Shown: piece after piece, positions 1 through 8,581 of the stretch
Position numbering within the stretch: position 1 is the first letter of the stretch
Layout of the letters: every line of letters starts with the position of its first letter
Origin: Hyalangium versicolor
GTDB lineage: Bacteria > Myxococcota > Myxococcia > Myxococcales > Myxococcaceae
Assembly: GCF_020103695.1 (NCBI RefSeq)
Contig: NZ_JAHXBF010000034.1
Coordinates: forward strand, 53,113 to 117,112
DNA: 64,000 bases
Direction of reading: 5' to 3'
The notes under the pieces: model-generated
Told to the model about the DNA's origin: nothing
The model's database searches: none
Seen by the model: the letters and a program-made list of their open reading frames with translations, nothing else
Translations under genes and position numbers: made by a program

Positions 1-2
1 TG

Positions 3-734
3 GCGGACCTCGAGGCAGCGGGGCAGGTGCTCCTGCTCAACAAGGCGACGCCGAATGCACCGCTGCTCCTCTCGTTCGGAGATGCCGCCCCCGAGCAGCC
101 GGTGGGCTTCGACTTCTTCGCCATCAGCCAGAGGCTGAAGGCAAAACTCGGGCGCCCGCTCAACCGCATCCTGCTGCGAGATCCCCAGCGCCAGTGGTGG
201 ATGCGAGGCGCTCCGGGACTGGGCGCAGACGCTCTCGCTGTCGCGAAAGCCCTCGGTCACCTCATCGCGGCCATCCAGCCCGAGCGGATCGTCTGCCTGG
301 GCAACGGCGTGGGAGGCTACGCGGCGCTCATGTTCGCGATGCTCCTGCGCGCCGAGCACGCCGTCGCAATCAACCCGCTATCACTGCTCGATGAGCGCTT
401 CGCGCGGCTGTGCCACGACTCGCGCCACCTTCCCATGTTGGCGGCGCTCGACAGCGAGCCCCCCACGACCGGCCCGAGAGACCTGTTGCGACTGGCGGCG
501 GAGACCCGGCATGCAGGCAAGCTGGACATCCTCTTCAGCACCGTGCCGGATGCCCAGAGCTGGCATGCGGGCAGCCACAGCGCCGTGCACGCGGAGCGCC
601 TGGGCCTGTTGCCGAACTGCCGGCTGCATGCGTTCCCGGACTACGCCGAGGGCGAGCTGCTGCCCAAGATCGATCACCGGAAGATGCTCGTATCCTTCCT
701 CCACCGGGTCGCGTTTTCCGATGGTCCGGCCTGA
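3..734 (+). CDS. alpha/beta-hydrolase-like protein, 5'-partial
   Basis: The frame is open to the left edge, so the true start lies outside the window; 243 residues are visible and the TGA is at 732-734. A GNGVGGYAAL segment looks like the nucleophile elbow of alpha/beta hydrolases (G-x-S-x-G-G), but the serine position holds Asn. A later stretch (GSHSAVHAERLGLLPNCRLH) resembles the C-terminal region of hydrolase-like domains attached to glycan-related proteins. I infer a degenerate or non-hydrolytic alpha/beta fold, perhaps the C-terminal domain of a larger protein. The function is not recognised. The next gene follows on the same strand 54 bp downstream. Confidence 0.5.
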   Translation, partial: ADLEAAGQVLLLNKATPNAPLLLSFGDAAPEQPVGFDFFAISQRLKAKLGRPLNRILLRDPQRQWWMRGAPGLGADALAVAKALGHLIAAIQPERIVCLGNGVGGYAALMFAMLLRAEHAVAINPLSLLDERFARLCHDSRHLPMLAALDSEPPTTGPRDLLRLAAETRHAGKLDILFSTVPDAQSWHAGSHSAVHAERLGLLPNCRLHAFPDYAEGELLPKIDHRKMLVSFLHRVAFSDGPA

Positions 735-788
735 CGCTAGACTCTCGCACGACCGCTGGATGTGCCCTTCCCGAAGAGAGGAGTTGTC

Positions 789-1619
789 GTGACCGCGCTG
801 ATCACCGTGTCCCCCGAGGAGTTCTCGCAGGGCGCCTTCACCCCCGAGTCGCTGAACCAGGCGCTCGCTCTCTACAACGCGTCGGGCTACCTAGCGATCG
901 ACAACGCCTTGGATGTGGACTTCATCCGCCAGCTCCGGGAGTCCTACCAGGCGGCCTACGGCCACCTGACCGAGGAGGAGATCGAGAAGACGAACCTGAA
1001 TGTGGGCGATCACCGCTTCATGATCTCGCCGGCGATCAAGCCGCCCTTCTTCGACCCTCGCCTGTACGCCAACGCGTTCGTGATGCCCCTGCTGGAGAAG
1101 CTCCTGGAGCCGGGTTTCCTGATCAACAGCCTGACGTGCGTGACGTCCTACCCGGGTGCCAAGGAGCAGCACCTGCATGCGGACCATCCCCCGCTCTTTC
1201 CCCAGAAGACCCTGGGGGCCAGCCTCGATCCCTACGCCATTACCGTGGCGATCCCGCTGCTCGATCTGGACGAGAAGACCGGGACGACGGCCATGCTGCC
1301 CGGGACGCACGCGCACGTCGCGCTGGCCGACATCAAGCATGACCGGGCCCGCCACGAGCTGCCCTACGGGCGCATGGGCAGCTGCTACTTCATGGACTAC
1401 CGGCTGTGGCACTACGGCACCGCGAACGTCTCCGAGCACCCGCGGCCCATCGTCTACATCGTCTACAGCCGCTCCTGGTTCGTCGATGCGACCAACTTCG
1501 CCAAGCAGCCCCCGGTGAAGATCCACCCGTCCGAAATGGTGCGGATCCCTCCGCAGCACTTCGGCCTGTTCAAGCGCGTGCTGCAGAACACCTCCAACAC
1601 CATGGCGCTGGCTTCCTGA
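789..1619 (+). CDS. phytanoyl-CoA dioxygenase (PhyH) family protein
   Basis: A 276-residue Fe(II)/2-oxoglutarate-dependent dioxygenase of the PhyH family. The iron facial triad is visible: H130-x-D132 in EQHLHADHP and a distal H208 in DYRLWHYG, followed by an Arg (R219) in the position that usually binds 2-oxoglutarate. Family members hydroxylate CoA esters or secondary metabolites; the substrate here is unknown. The GTG at 789 was preferred because AGAGAGGAG lies 5-6 bases upstream; a longer frame from 762 has no such signal. It may be co-transcribed with the partial gene to the left. It converges with the LysR gene to the right. Confidence 0.85.
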   Translation: MTALITVSPEEFSQGAFTPESLNQALALYNASGYLAIDNALDVDFIRQLRESYQAAYGHLTEEEIEKTNLNVGDHRFMISPAIKPPFFDPRLYANAFVMPLLEKLLEPGFLINSLTCVTSYPGAKEQHLHADHPPLFPQKTLGASLDPYAITVAIPLLDLDEKTGTTAMLPGTHAHVALADIKHDRARHELPYGRMGSCYFMDYRLWHYGTANVSEHPRPIVYIVYSRSWFVDATNFAKQPPVKIHPSEMVRIPPQHFGLFKRVLQNTSNTMALAS

Positions 1620-1621
1620 GC

Positions 1622-1646
1622 CGAGCCCGCCGCTCACAGGGGCTCG
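1622..1646. terminator. hairpin between convergent genes
   Basis: A perfect 7-bp stem, CGAGCCC (1622-1628) with GGGCTCG (1640-1646), spans the 14-bp gap between the PhyH gene and the LysR gene and enters the 3' end of the latter. The loop holds the LysR stop codon. No T-run follows, so it is a candidate bidirectional terminator rather than a canonical one. Confidence 0.4.
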
Positions 1647-2518
1647 AGGGCCTGGCGGATGTGCCCGAGAACCCGCTTGATCTTGGGGATCTCGGCCAGG
1701 GCCTCGGGCACGCTGACGCGGACCGAGCGCTCGCGGCCCACCACCTCGGGCAGTACGGGCACCAGCAGATCCTCGGGAATATTGGGATCGGGCAGCTCGA
1801 CGCTGGGCACCAACCCCACCCCCAACCCCGCGATGCAGCACGAGCGAATCAAGTGGATGTCGGCCGTGATGAGCGCCGGCTCGACCGTGAACGTGGCCCC
1901 TCGGAGCGTGGGCCAGATGCGGGCATCCTCTCCCGGCGACTCCCAGGCGAACAGCTCGTGGCCCTGCAACTCGTCCAGCGAGCGGGGGGTTCCTCTCCGC
2001 TCCAGATACTCCTTGCTGGCCAGCAGGCCCTCTCGCACCCGCATCACTACATGTGAGAGCCACGGCCCCCGGGGAGTGTCCTCTCCGAAGTGGACCGCCA
2101 TGTCCACGTCATCCAGCGGTCCACCGAGCGGGTCCGCACTGAAGCGGGCGTGGACGCTCAACTGCGGATAGTGGGTCCTCAGCAGCCCGAAGAGCGGAGT
2201 GAGCAGGTGCGGCGGCAAGCCCACCGGCATCACCACCCGGAGCATGCCCGAGGGCTCATGGCCCACCTCGCGGATGGAAGCCAGCAGCGCGCTCGTCTCC
2301 TGCATCATGATGCGGCCGCGCTGGGCGAGCACCTCGCCAGCCTCGGTCAGGAGGATGCCCTGCCGCGTGCTCTTGAGCAGGGGCACACCGGCTCGAGCCT
2401 CGAGCGCCTCCACGCGGCGCCTCAAGGTCGTGCGCGATACCCCCAGAGACTCCGCGGCGGCCAGGAAGGAGCCGGTCTCCACGACGTCGAGAAAGGCGCG
2501 CAACTCTTCCAGATCCAT
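1634..2518 (-). CDS. LysR-family transcriptional regulator
   Basis: A 294-residue LysR regulator. Residues 1-60 form the winged helix-turn-helix (FLDVVETGSFLAAAESLGVS, then LRRRVEALEARAGVPLL), and the rest matches the periplasmic-binding-like effector domain, the usual family length. It is transcribed divergently from the CHRD gene, whose start is 110 bp away, and convergently with the PhyH gene. LysR proteins often regulate the divergent neighbour, but the CHRD gene is not a typical LysR target, so the regulon is open. No clear dyad was recognised in the intergenic region. Confidence 0.9.
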   Translation of the reverse strand: MDLEELRAFLDVVETGSFLAAAESLGVSRTTLRRRVEALEARAGVPLLKSTRQGILLTEAGEVLAQRGRIMMQETSALLASIREVGHEPSGMLRVVMPVGLPPHLLTPLFGLLRTHYPQLSVHARFSADPLGGPLDDVDMAVHFGEDTPRGPWLSHVVMRVREGLLASKEYLERRGTPRSLDELQGHELFAWESPGEDARIWPTLRGATFTVEPALITADIHLIRSCCIAGLGVGLVPSVELPDPNIPEDLLVPVLPEVVGRERSVRVSVPEALAEIPKIKRVLGHIRQALEPL

Positions 2519-2628
2519 GCTCGTGCCTCCGGTGCACAGCCATCGGACACCGAATGGCCATCTTTGGCCATCTCCCCCGCATGGGAGGGGCTACGAGTGG
2601 GAGCGTTCCCAACCCCGTGGAGTGCTCC

Positions 2629-3261
2629 ATGCGCATGCCAGCAGCCCTCACCTTCGTCCTCGCTCTGTCCTCGCTGCCTGCCCACGCCAAGGACCCGGCC
2701 CTCGGCGCGACGACCTTCACGGTCTACGAGGCCTACATGAGTCCCTCCCAGCAGCCGGGCGAGGAGACGGAAGTCCCCAAGCTGCTGGAGAAGAGCCTGG
2801 GGTCCACGGCGCCCTCGACCCTGCGCGAGAACCGGAAGTCCCGAGGGTGGGGGCAACTCCGGTTCGCCAAGGACCTGAGCAAGGCCTACGTGGACGTCGA
2901 GATCCAGGGGGTGAACGCCGAGGACATCATCATGTTCCACATCCACTGCGGCCCGCCGGGAGTCCTGGGCCCCATCATCGTGGACTTCGGCGAGAGCGAG
3001 AGCCCCTCGAAGAAGCTCGCCAACGGCAAGATGTCCCTGGAGATCACCAACAAGAACATCGTCTTCATCAAGGACATGAAGGGGCTGAAGCCCATGCTGC
3101 CGGAGAGCTGCCCCGCGGAGCTGGGCTTCCCGACCCAGTCGAAGACGATCGCCAGCCTCGAGTATCTGGCGAGGAAGGGCGTGCTGTATTTCAACCTCCA
3201 CACCAAGGCGCACACTTACTACGGGGAGATGCGCGGGCAGATCTACCCCGCCCAGGAGTAG
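2629..3261 (+). CDS. secreted CHRD-domain protein
   Basis: A 210-residue protein with a Sec signal peptide ending in AHA about 20 residues in. The mature part carries CHRD-domain signatures: FHIHCGPPGVLGPIIVDF in the middle, and YFNLHTKAHTYYGEMRGQI at the end. CHRD domains, first described in chordin, are small beta-rich modules common in secreted bacterial proteins; their role in bacteria is not established. The ATG at 2629 was chosen because GGAG at 2619-2622 is well spaced and the signal peptide starts there; an upstream ATG at 2554 would add 25 non-signal residues. It is an isolated gene, divergent from the LysR gene. Confidence 0.8.
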   Translation: MRMPAALTFVLALSSLPAHAKDPALGATTFTVYEAYMSPSQQPGEETEVPKLLEKSLGSTAPSTLRENRKSRGWGQLRFAKDLSKAYVDVEIQGVNAEDIIMFHIHCGPPGVLGPIIVDFGESESPSKKLANGKMSLEITNKNIVFIKDMKGLKPMLPESCPAELGFPTQSKTIASLEYLARKGVLYFNLHTKAHTYYGEMRGQIYPAQE

Positions 3262-3276
3262 CGGTGGACGGCGGGC

Positions 3277-3954
3277 TCACCGCCGGGCCGAGGCCGAGGA
3301 GACAGCCCTGAGGCGCCCCGCGCTGGCCTGGGCCGGCTCGGGGCGGAGATAGTTGAGGGCCAGCTCGCTCAGCTCGTCCGCGAAGGCCTCGCTGTTCAGG
3401 TACTCGGGCCTGTCGGTGACGGCAGCGTGGGTGAGCGCCTCCACGGCATGGACGAGCACGAAGACGGCCATGTCCAGGTTGCTCGGGCGGATTTCCCGGG
3501 CCCGGGGCTCGAGGAAGGCGCGGAGCAGCCGGAAGAGCCGTTGGGTGTACGGATCCACCTGCGAGTGCTGCCGCAGGCGGGGGAGCTGCTCGACGAGCAT
3601 CCGGTGGAGCTGGGGATTCTCCGCCTTGGTGGCCAGCACGTGCCGCACGAGCGCCTTGATGACGACGGGGAGAGGCTCCTCGGCCAGCCTCACCAGCTCC
3701 GCCTCCACCCCCGCGACGCCCTGGGCGTGGTAGCGCTCCAGCACCGCGAGCACGAGCCCCTCCTTGGAGGGGTAGTACTGGTACAGCGAGCCAATGCTCA
3801 CCCCGGCCTCCTGGGCGATGCGATTGGTGCTGGCGGCCTCATAACCGTCCTTGATGAGAACGCGAGCAGTGGCCGTCAGGATGACGTCACAGGTGGCCTG
3901 CGCGCGAGACTGGCGAGGCTTTCTCCGAGGGAGAACGCGAGGGCTGCGCGTCAT
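3277..3954 (-). CDS. TetR-family transcriptional repressor
   Basis: A 225-residue TetR regulator. The N-terminal HTH is at about residues 42-64 (ASTNRIAQEAGVSIGSLYQY, with YYPSKEGL following), and the rest is an all-helical ligand-binding domain. The ATG at 3954 is preceded by AGGAG six bases away, so the longer frame to 4101 is rejected. It is divergent from a short-chain dehydrogenase that starts 72 bp away, with a perfect dyad (3998-4013) between them. The usual logic of such pairs is repression of both genes until a small ligand, often a substrate of the enzyme, releases the repressor. Confidence 0.9.
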   Translation of the reverse strand: MTRSPRVLPRRKPRQSRAQATCDVILTATARVLIKDGYEAASTNRIAQEAGVSIGSLYQYYPSKEGLVLAVLERYHAQGVAGVEAELVRLAEEPLPVVIKALVRHVLATKAENPQLHRMLVEQLPRLRQHSQVDPYTQRLFRLLRAFLEPRAREIRPSNLDMAVFVLVHAVEALTHAAVTDRPEYLNSEAFADELSELALNYLRPEPAQASAGRLRAVSSASARR

Positions 3955-3997
3955 GGAGGGCTCCTGGCGAAATGTGAGCGGAAGGCGAGTTGAGAAC

Positions 3998-4013
3998 GTG
4001 AGCGAGTGCTCAC
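3998..4013. promoter_or_regulatory. TetR operator candidate
   Basis: Perfect inverted repeat GTGAGC-GAGT-GCTCAC in the TetR/SDR divergent region. A second copy of one half, AATGTGAGC at 3971-3979, is the reverse complement of the right half plus flank (GCTCACATT at 4008-4016), giving a 9-bp inverted repeat at wider spacing. A weak -35 (TTGAGA, 3990-3995) precedes the dyad and a weak -10 follows it, so a repressor bound here would block the SDR promoter. Confidence 0.6.
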
Positions 4014-4025
4014 ATTCTGTAGCAC

Positions 4026-4925
4026 ATGACTGACCCCACTGCGAACCGTCCCCAGTTGCTCTCCCCCTCCGGTCCCTTCCCCTACCGCGGCCACCGGGCA
4101 CTCATCACGGGTGCCTCGGGCGGCATCGGTGAGGCCTTTGCCCGCACGCTCGCGTCGCGCGGGATGAACCTCGTGCTCGTGGCGCGCTCGGAGGCCCGGC
4201 TGCGCACCCTCGCCACGGAGCTCAGCAAGGCCCACGGCATCCAGGCCGAGGTGCTCGCCGCGGACCTGAGCCGCGAGGGTTCGCCCCGCGAGCTCCACGC
4301 GCGCTGCGAGGAGCGGGGGCTGAGCGTGGACCTGCTCATCAACAACGCGGGCTTCGGCGGCCTGGGAGCCGTCGAAGGGCTGTCCTTCCAGAGCCAGCAC
4401 GAGCAGGTGATGCTCAATGTCACCGCAGTGATGGATCTCTGCCGGCTCTTCCTGCCCGCGATGATCGAGCGGGGGTTGGGCGGCATCCTCAACGTGAGCT
4501 CCATCGCGGGGTACCAGCCGGTGCCGTACATGGCCGTGTACGGAGCGACCAAGGCGTTCGTCCTCTCCTTCACGGAAGCGCTGTGGGCGGAGAACCGCGA
4601 TCGCGGAGTGCGCGCGGTCGCGCTGTGCCCGGGGCCGGTGGAGACGGGGTTCTTCGACGTGGTGGGTACGCGGGAGGCGGCCGTGGGAACGATGGTCACT
4701 CCCGAGAGCGTGGTGCTCGCGGGGCTGCGCGCGCTCGACCGAGGCAATCCCTCCGTCATTCCCGGCTGGCGCAACTTCATCCAATCCCACCTGCCCCGCT
4801 TCGCCCCGCGAGCCTTCACGGCGCGGATGAGCGCGCAGGTGATGAAGCCCCGCAGCCTGGCAGCGGCGGCTACCAGCGCCAAGGCGCCCTCGCTTCCCTC
4901 CGGCTCCTCCAGCACCAGCCGCTAA
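4026..4925 (+). CDS. short-chain dehydrogenase/reductase
   Basis: A 299-residue classical SDR. The cofactor motif TGASGGIG is at residues 28-35, NNAG at 106-109, and the catalytic Ser-Tyr-Lys at about S159, Y172 and K176 (YGATK), followed by the PG motif CPGPVETGF. It should be an NAD(P)H-dependent oxidoreductase of the cytosol; the substrate cannot be read from sequence. The ATG at 4026 has no Shine-Dalgarno and lies only about 8 bases after the weak -10, so the mRNA may be leaderless. The flanking TetR gene and the dyad at 3998-4013 suggest induction by a small molecule. Confidence 0.9.
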   Translation: MTDPTANRPQLLSPSGPFPYRGHRALITGASGGIGEAFARTLASRGMNLVLVARSEARLRTLATELSKAHGIQAEVLAADLSREGSPRELHARCEERGLSVDLLINNAGFGGLGAVEGLSFQSQHEQVMLNVTAVMDLCRLFLPAMIERGLGGILNVSSIAGYQPVPYMAVYGATKAFVLSFTEALWAENRDRGVRAVALCPGPVETGFFDVVGTREAAVGTMVTPESVVLAGLRALDRGNPSVIPGWRNFIQSHLPRFAPRAFTARMSAQVMKPRSLAAAATSAKAPSLPSGSSSTSR

Positions 4926-4963
4926 AGCCCCAGAGGACGCAGTGCCCCCCGGGCGAGCCTCGT

Positions 4964-4994
4964 ACCAGCTGGTCCACTTGTCATACCAGTTGGC
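4964..4994. promoter_or_regulatory. paired 21-bp-spaced repeats upstream of transglutaminase gene
   Basis: ACCAGCTGGT (4964-4973, itself a perfect palindrome) and ACCAGTTGGC (4985-4994) are repeats exactly 21 bp apart, two helical turns. CTTGT-CAT-ACCAG (4977-4989) within them also resembles GntR/HutC-type sites. They lie in the 200-bp gap between the SDR and the transglutaminase gene, about 135 bp before the latter. No GntR gene is in the window. A regulator-binding site is inferred only. Confidence 0.3.
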
Positions 4995-5127
4995 TCCAGG
5001 TTCCGCCGACAGGGGGGCCCCGTCCCAGGCGCCTTCGGTGTGGCGCGCTCCCGCCTGACAGCCCGCAACGCTTCCCACGCCCGAGAGCCCGCTTGGGGTA
5101 TCTTGGCGGCGTTCCTTGGAGGACTCC

Positions 5128-8100
5128 GTGCGGCTGCTCATCCAGCATCGCAACACGTATCGCTACCCGAAGCCCGCTGCACTCGGCCCCCACCTCATCC
5201 GACTCCGCCCCGCGGTCCACGCGCGCGCCGCCATCGAGACCTACGGCCTCACGGTGGAGCCCTCCACGTGTCAGGTGCGCTGGCAGCAGGACCCGTACGG
5301 CAACCGGGTGGCCCGCGTCACCTTCCCCCAGGGAATCCGCGTCCCGGAGTTCCAGGTCACGGTGCAACTGGCCGTCGACATCCGGCCCATCAACCCGTTC
5401 GACTTCTTCGTCGACAACCGCTGCGAGACGGTGCCGTTCACCTACCCCCAGGAGCTGCAGCAGGAGCTCAAGCCCTTCCTCGAGGTGAACACCCCCGAGC
5501 TCCAGGGCGGCGAGCGGCTCGAGGCCTTCCTCCAGGAGCTGCCTCGCTCCGGGCCCACCGTCCCCCTCATCATCGAGATCAACGAGCGGGTGAACCGCCA
5601 CATCCGCTACGTCATCCGCGAGGAGACCGGCATCTACACTCCCGAGGAGACGCTCGCCGCCGGCAGGGGAAGCTGCCGGGACTCGGCGGTGCTGCTCATC
5701 GCCGCGCTGCGCTCGCGCGGGCTTGCGGCCCGCTTCGTCAGTGGCTACCTGGTCCAGCTCACCGACGAGGGAATGATCCCCAACGCCCCGCGCGGCGTCG
5801 GCCGTGACGTGGTGGACCTGCACGCCTGGGCCGAGGTGTACCTGCCCGGAGCCGGATGGATTGGCCTCGACGCCACCAGCGGCCTGCTCACGGGCGAGGG
5901 ACACATTCCCCTCGCCGCGACGGCGGCCCCGGCGCTGGCGGCCCCCATCGAGGGAACTAGCGACACCGCCGCGGCCGAGGTGCAGTTCTCCATGACGGTG
6001 GGCCGGCTCGGTCACGAGCCCCGCCCCACGGCTCCCTACACCGAGGAGGTGTGGGAGGCCCTGCGTGCGGGTGGAGACCGCGCGGACGCGCTCCTGCTCG
6101 AGCGCGGCGTGAAGCTCACCATCGGCGGCGAGCCGACCTTCAACTCGCGCGAGCACCCGGAGCTGCCGGAGTGGAACGGCGAGGCACTGGGCGAGACCAA
6201 GTGGAAGCTGGGAGTGAAGCTCGCCGAGGAGCTCAAGCGGAGGCTCTCGCCTGGAGCCGCCCTGCTGCTGCGCCCGGGTAAGCACTACCCCGGCGAGAGC
6301 CTGCCCCGTTGGGCGCTCGACATCTGCGGCCGACGAGACCGGGTGCCCCTCTGGACGGGCGAGGCCGTGGCCACCGGAGACAACGCCGGGGTCGCACAGG
6401 CGCGCGAGGTGGTCCGAGAGATCGCCTCACGTCTGGGCCTGGGCGATCAGGTGCTCGCCGCGTACGAGGATCCGTGGCGCTTCCTCCAGGACGAGGCGAA
6501 CCTGCCGGTGGACATCGATCCGCTCACCGCCGACCTCTCGGACTCCGAGGAGCGTCGTCGCCTGGCCCGGGTGCTCGGCAGCGGGCTTGGCAAGGAGGTG
6601 GGCTTCGTGCTGCCCCTGGCGCGGCAGCCGGACGGGCGCTGGGTGAGCGAGCACTGGCAGTTCCGCAGGCGCCACCTGTTCCTGCTCCCCGGAGACAGCC
6701 CCGTCGGCCTGCGGCTGCCGCTGCGCTCGCTGTCGGCCGGAGACCCGCTCTCCGAGCCCTGGGAGGAGCCGTACGAGCCCATCGATCCCCGCCGTGCGCC
6801 CTCCGAGGAGGAGGCGGAGCAGCGGAAGCTCGTCGCCGCGGAGCGCGCCAGCCGTCCGGCAAGGGTCCGGACCGCGCTGTGCGTGGAGGCGCGCGGAGGA
6901 ACGGTGCACGTGTTCCTGCCGCCGTTCGCCCGGGCCGAGGACTTCATCGAGCTCATCACGCTCATCGACGGGGCCCGCCAGCGCACGGGCATCGCCATCC
7001 AGTTGGAAGGCTACCCGCCGCCCTCCTCGCCGCTCCTGTATCGCTTCGCGGTGACGCCGGACCCCGGCGTACTCGAGGTCAACCTCCCACCCGTGTCCAA
7101 CAGCCGCGAGTACACGGAGCTGGTGGAACAGGTGTTCGATGCGGCGCTCCACGCGGAGCTCCACAGCGAGCGATACCTGCTCGACGGGCGCATGGCCGGC
7201 AGCGGCGGAGGCAATCACATCACCGTCGGCGGCTCCACGCCCCTGACCAGCCCCCTGCTGACACGGCCGGAGCTGCTGGCTTCGCTCATCACCTTCACCC
7301 AGCACCACCCGTCGCTGTCCTACCTGTTCACCGGCCTGTTTGTCGGCCCGACGTCGCAGGCTCCCCGCGTGGACGAGGCCCGGCACGACTCGCTCTACGA
7401 GTTGGAGATCGCCCTGGCCAAGGCGTTCAACGCGGGAGACGCCCCGCCGCCGTGGCTCGTGGACCAGCTCTTCCGCCACCTGCTCGTGGACGTGGCCGGC
7501 AACACCCACCGGGCCGAACTCTGCCTGGACAAGCTGTTCGATCCGCAGACGTCCACCGGCCGGCAGGGCCTGGTGGAGCTGCGTGCCTATGAGATGCCGC
7601 CGCACGCGCGCATGGTGACGGCGCAGGCCATCCTGGTGCGCTCGCTCTTCGCCGCCTTCGCCCAGAAGCCCTACCAGGGGAAGCTGGCGCGCTTCGGCCC
7701 GTCGCTCCACGACAAGTACCTGCTGCCCTACTACCTGGGACGCGATCTGGAGGACGTGCTCGGCCACCTCGCGTCACAGGGCATCTCCCTGCCGCTGGAG
7801 GGGTACACGCCCTTCCTGGAGCTGCGCTGCCCGCTCGCGGGCCGGGCCCAGATGGGCGACGTCGTCATCGAGGTGCGCAACGCCCTCGAGCCCTGGCACG
7901 TGCTCGGCGAGGAGCTGACCGCGGGCGGCACCTCGCGCTACGTGGACTCGTCCATGGAGCGCATCGAGGTGCGCGTCTCCGGCCTCGTCCCCGAGCGCCA
8001 CCTGCTGCTCGTCAACGGCCACGCTCTGCCGCTCACGCCCACCGCGAAGGCCAACGAGTGGGTGGCCGGCGTGCGGTTCCGCGCCTGGGCCCCGCCGCAC

Positions 8101-8424
8101 AGCCTGCACGCGCACCTGGGCATCCACCACCCCATCCGGCTCGACCTGCTCGACACCTGGGGGCAGCGCTCGGTGGGCGCTTGCGCCTACCACGTCTGGC
8201 ATCCAGAGGGCCGGGCCTTCTCCTCCCCGCCCCTCACCCGCTTCGAGGCCTCGGCCCGCCGCGCGCAGCGCTTCACCTCCGCGGCACCGCTCTCGTGGCC
8301 GGTGAAGGCCCAGCCGGCCCCGGTCAGCGGCGAGGCCCCGGTCACCCTCGACCTGCGCCGCCTCCCCATCGACCACCCTGTCCCCGTCCCCACCAAGGAA
8401 GAGGAGGCACAGGAGCAGGGCTGA
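5128..8424 (+). CDS. transglutaminase-like protein with C-terminal DUF2126
   Basis: A 1098-residue cytosolic protein. Residues 1-80 match the bacterial transglutaminase N-terminal region; about 150-255 hold the transglutaminase-like core with C183 (GRGSCRDS), H232 (VDLHAWAEV) and D248 (GLDATSG). From about 300 to the end is DUF2126, with a conserved GGGNHITVGGSTPLTSP stretch. DUF2126 has, as I recall, been placed among glutamine-synthetase-like carboxylate-amine ligases, so the protein may both cleave and make amide bonds. The GTG at 5128 has GGAGGA four bases upstream; the TTG at 5116 is less likely. A second transglutaminase gene follows 157 bp downstream on the same strand, and the two probably act in one pathway. 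Confidence 0.85.
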   Translation: MRLLIQHRNTYRYPKPAALGPHLIRLRPAVHARAAIETYGLTVEPSTCQVRWQQDPYGNRVARVTFPQGIRVPEFQVTVQLAVDIRPINPFDFFVDNRCETVPFTYPQELQQELKPFLEVNTPELQGGERLEAFLQELPRSGPTVPLIIEINERVNRHIRYVIREETGIYTPEETLAAGRGSCRDSAVLLIAALRSRGLAARFVSGYLVQLTDEGMIPNAPRGVGRDVVDLHAWAEVYLPGAGWIGLDATSGLLTGEGHIPLAATAAPALAAPIEGTSDTAAAEVQFSMTVGRLGHEPRPTAPYTEEVWEALRAGGDRADALLLERGVKLTIGGEPTFNSREHPELPEWNGEALGETKWKLGVKLAEELKRRLSPGAALLLRPGKHYPGESLPRWALDICGRRDRVPLWTGEAVATGDNAGVAQAREVVREIASRLGLGDQVLAAYEDPWRFLQDEANLPVDIDPLTADLSDSEERRRLARVLGSGLGKEVGFVLPLARQPDGRWVSEHWQFRRRHLFLLPGDSPVGLRLPLRSLSAGDPLSEPWEEPYEPIDPRRAPSEEEAEQRKLVAAERASRPARVRTALCVEARGGTVHVFLPPFARAEDFIELITLIDGARQRTGIAIQLEGYPPPSSPLLYRFAVTPDPGVLEVNLPPVSNSREYTELVEQVFDAALHAELHSERYLLDGRMAGSGGGNHITVGGSTPLTSPLLTRPELLASLITFTQHHPSLSYLFTGLFVGPTSQAPRVDEARHDSLYELEIALAKAFNAGDAPPPWLVDQLFRHLLVDVAGNTHRAELCLDKLFDPQTSTGRQGLVELRAYEMPPHARMVTAQAILVRSLFAAFAQKPYQGKLARFGPSLHDKYLLPYYLGRDLEDVLGHLASQGISLPLEGYTPFLELRCPLAGRAQMGDVVIEVRNALEPWHVLGEELTAGGTSRYVDSSMERIEVRVSGLVPERHLLLVNGHALPLTPTAKANEWVAGVRFRAWAPPHSLHAHLGIHHPIRLDLLDTWGQRSVGACAYHVWHPEGRAFSSPPLTRFEASARRAQRFTSAAPLSWPVKAQPAPVSGEAPVTLDLRRLPIDHPVPVPTKEEEAQEQG

Positions 8425-8581
8425 GTGGTGCCCATCCGAGGCGTCTGGCGGTGACTGTCCCGTACCCGACGCACTCCCCCGGCGAAGTCCTCGCTGGGGG
8501 GAACCCTTCTTGCACATGGGCGGCGCGATTACGATTTTCCGAGCGCCGCGCCTGGTGCGCACACCTTAGAGAAGTCATCGG

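Noticed and set aside
891..2063. 390-codon minus-strand frame across the PhyH and LysR genes
   Set aside because: Overlaps two well-supported genes in opposite orientations; composition is typical of GC-rich noise.
3951..5156. 401-codon minus-strand open frame across the SDR gene
   Set aside because: Antisense shadow of a clear SDR in the high-GC third-position pattern; the protein is low-complexity Arg/Gly/Ala-rich with no motif.
6427..7767. 446-codon minus-strand open frame inside the DUF2126 transglutaminase gene
   Set aside because: Antisense to a gene with conserved motifs; no ribosome site or domain.
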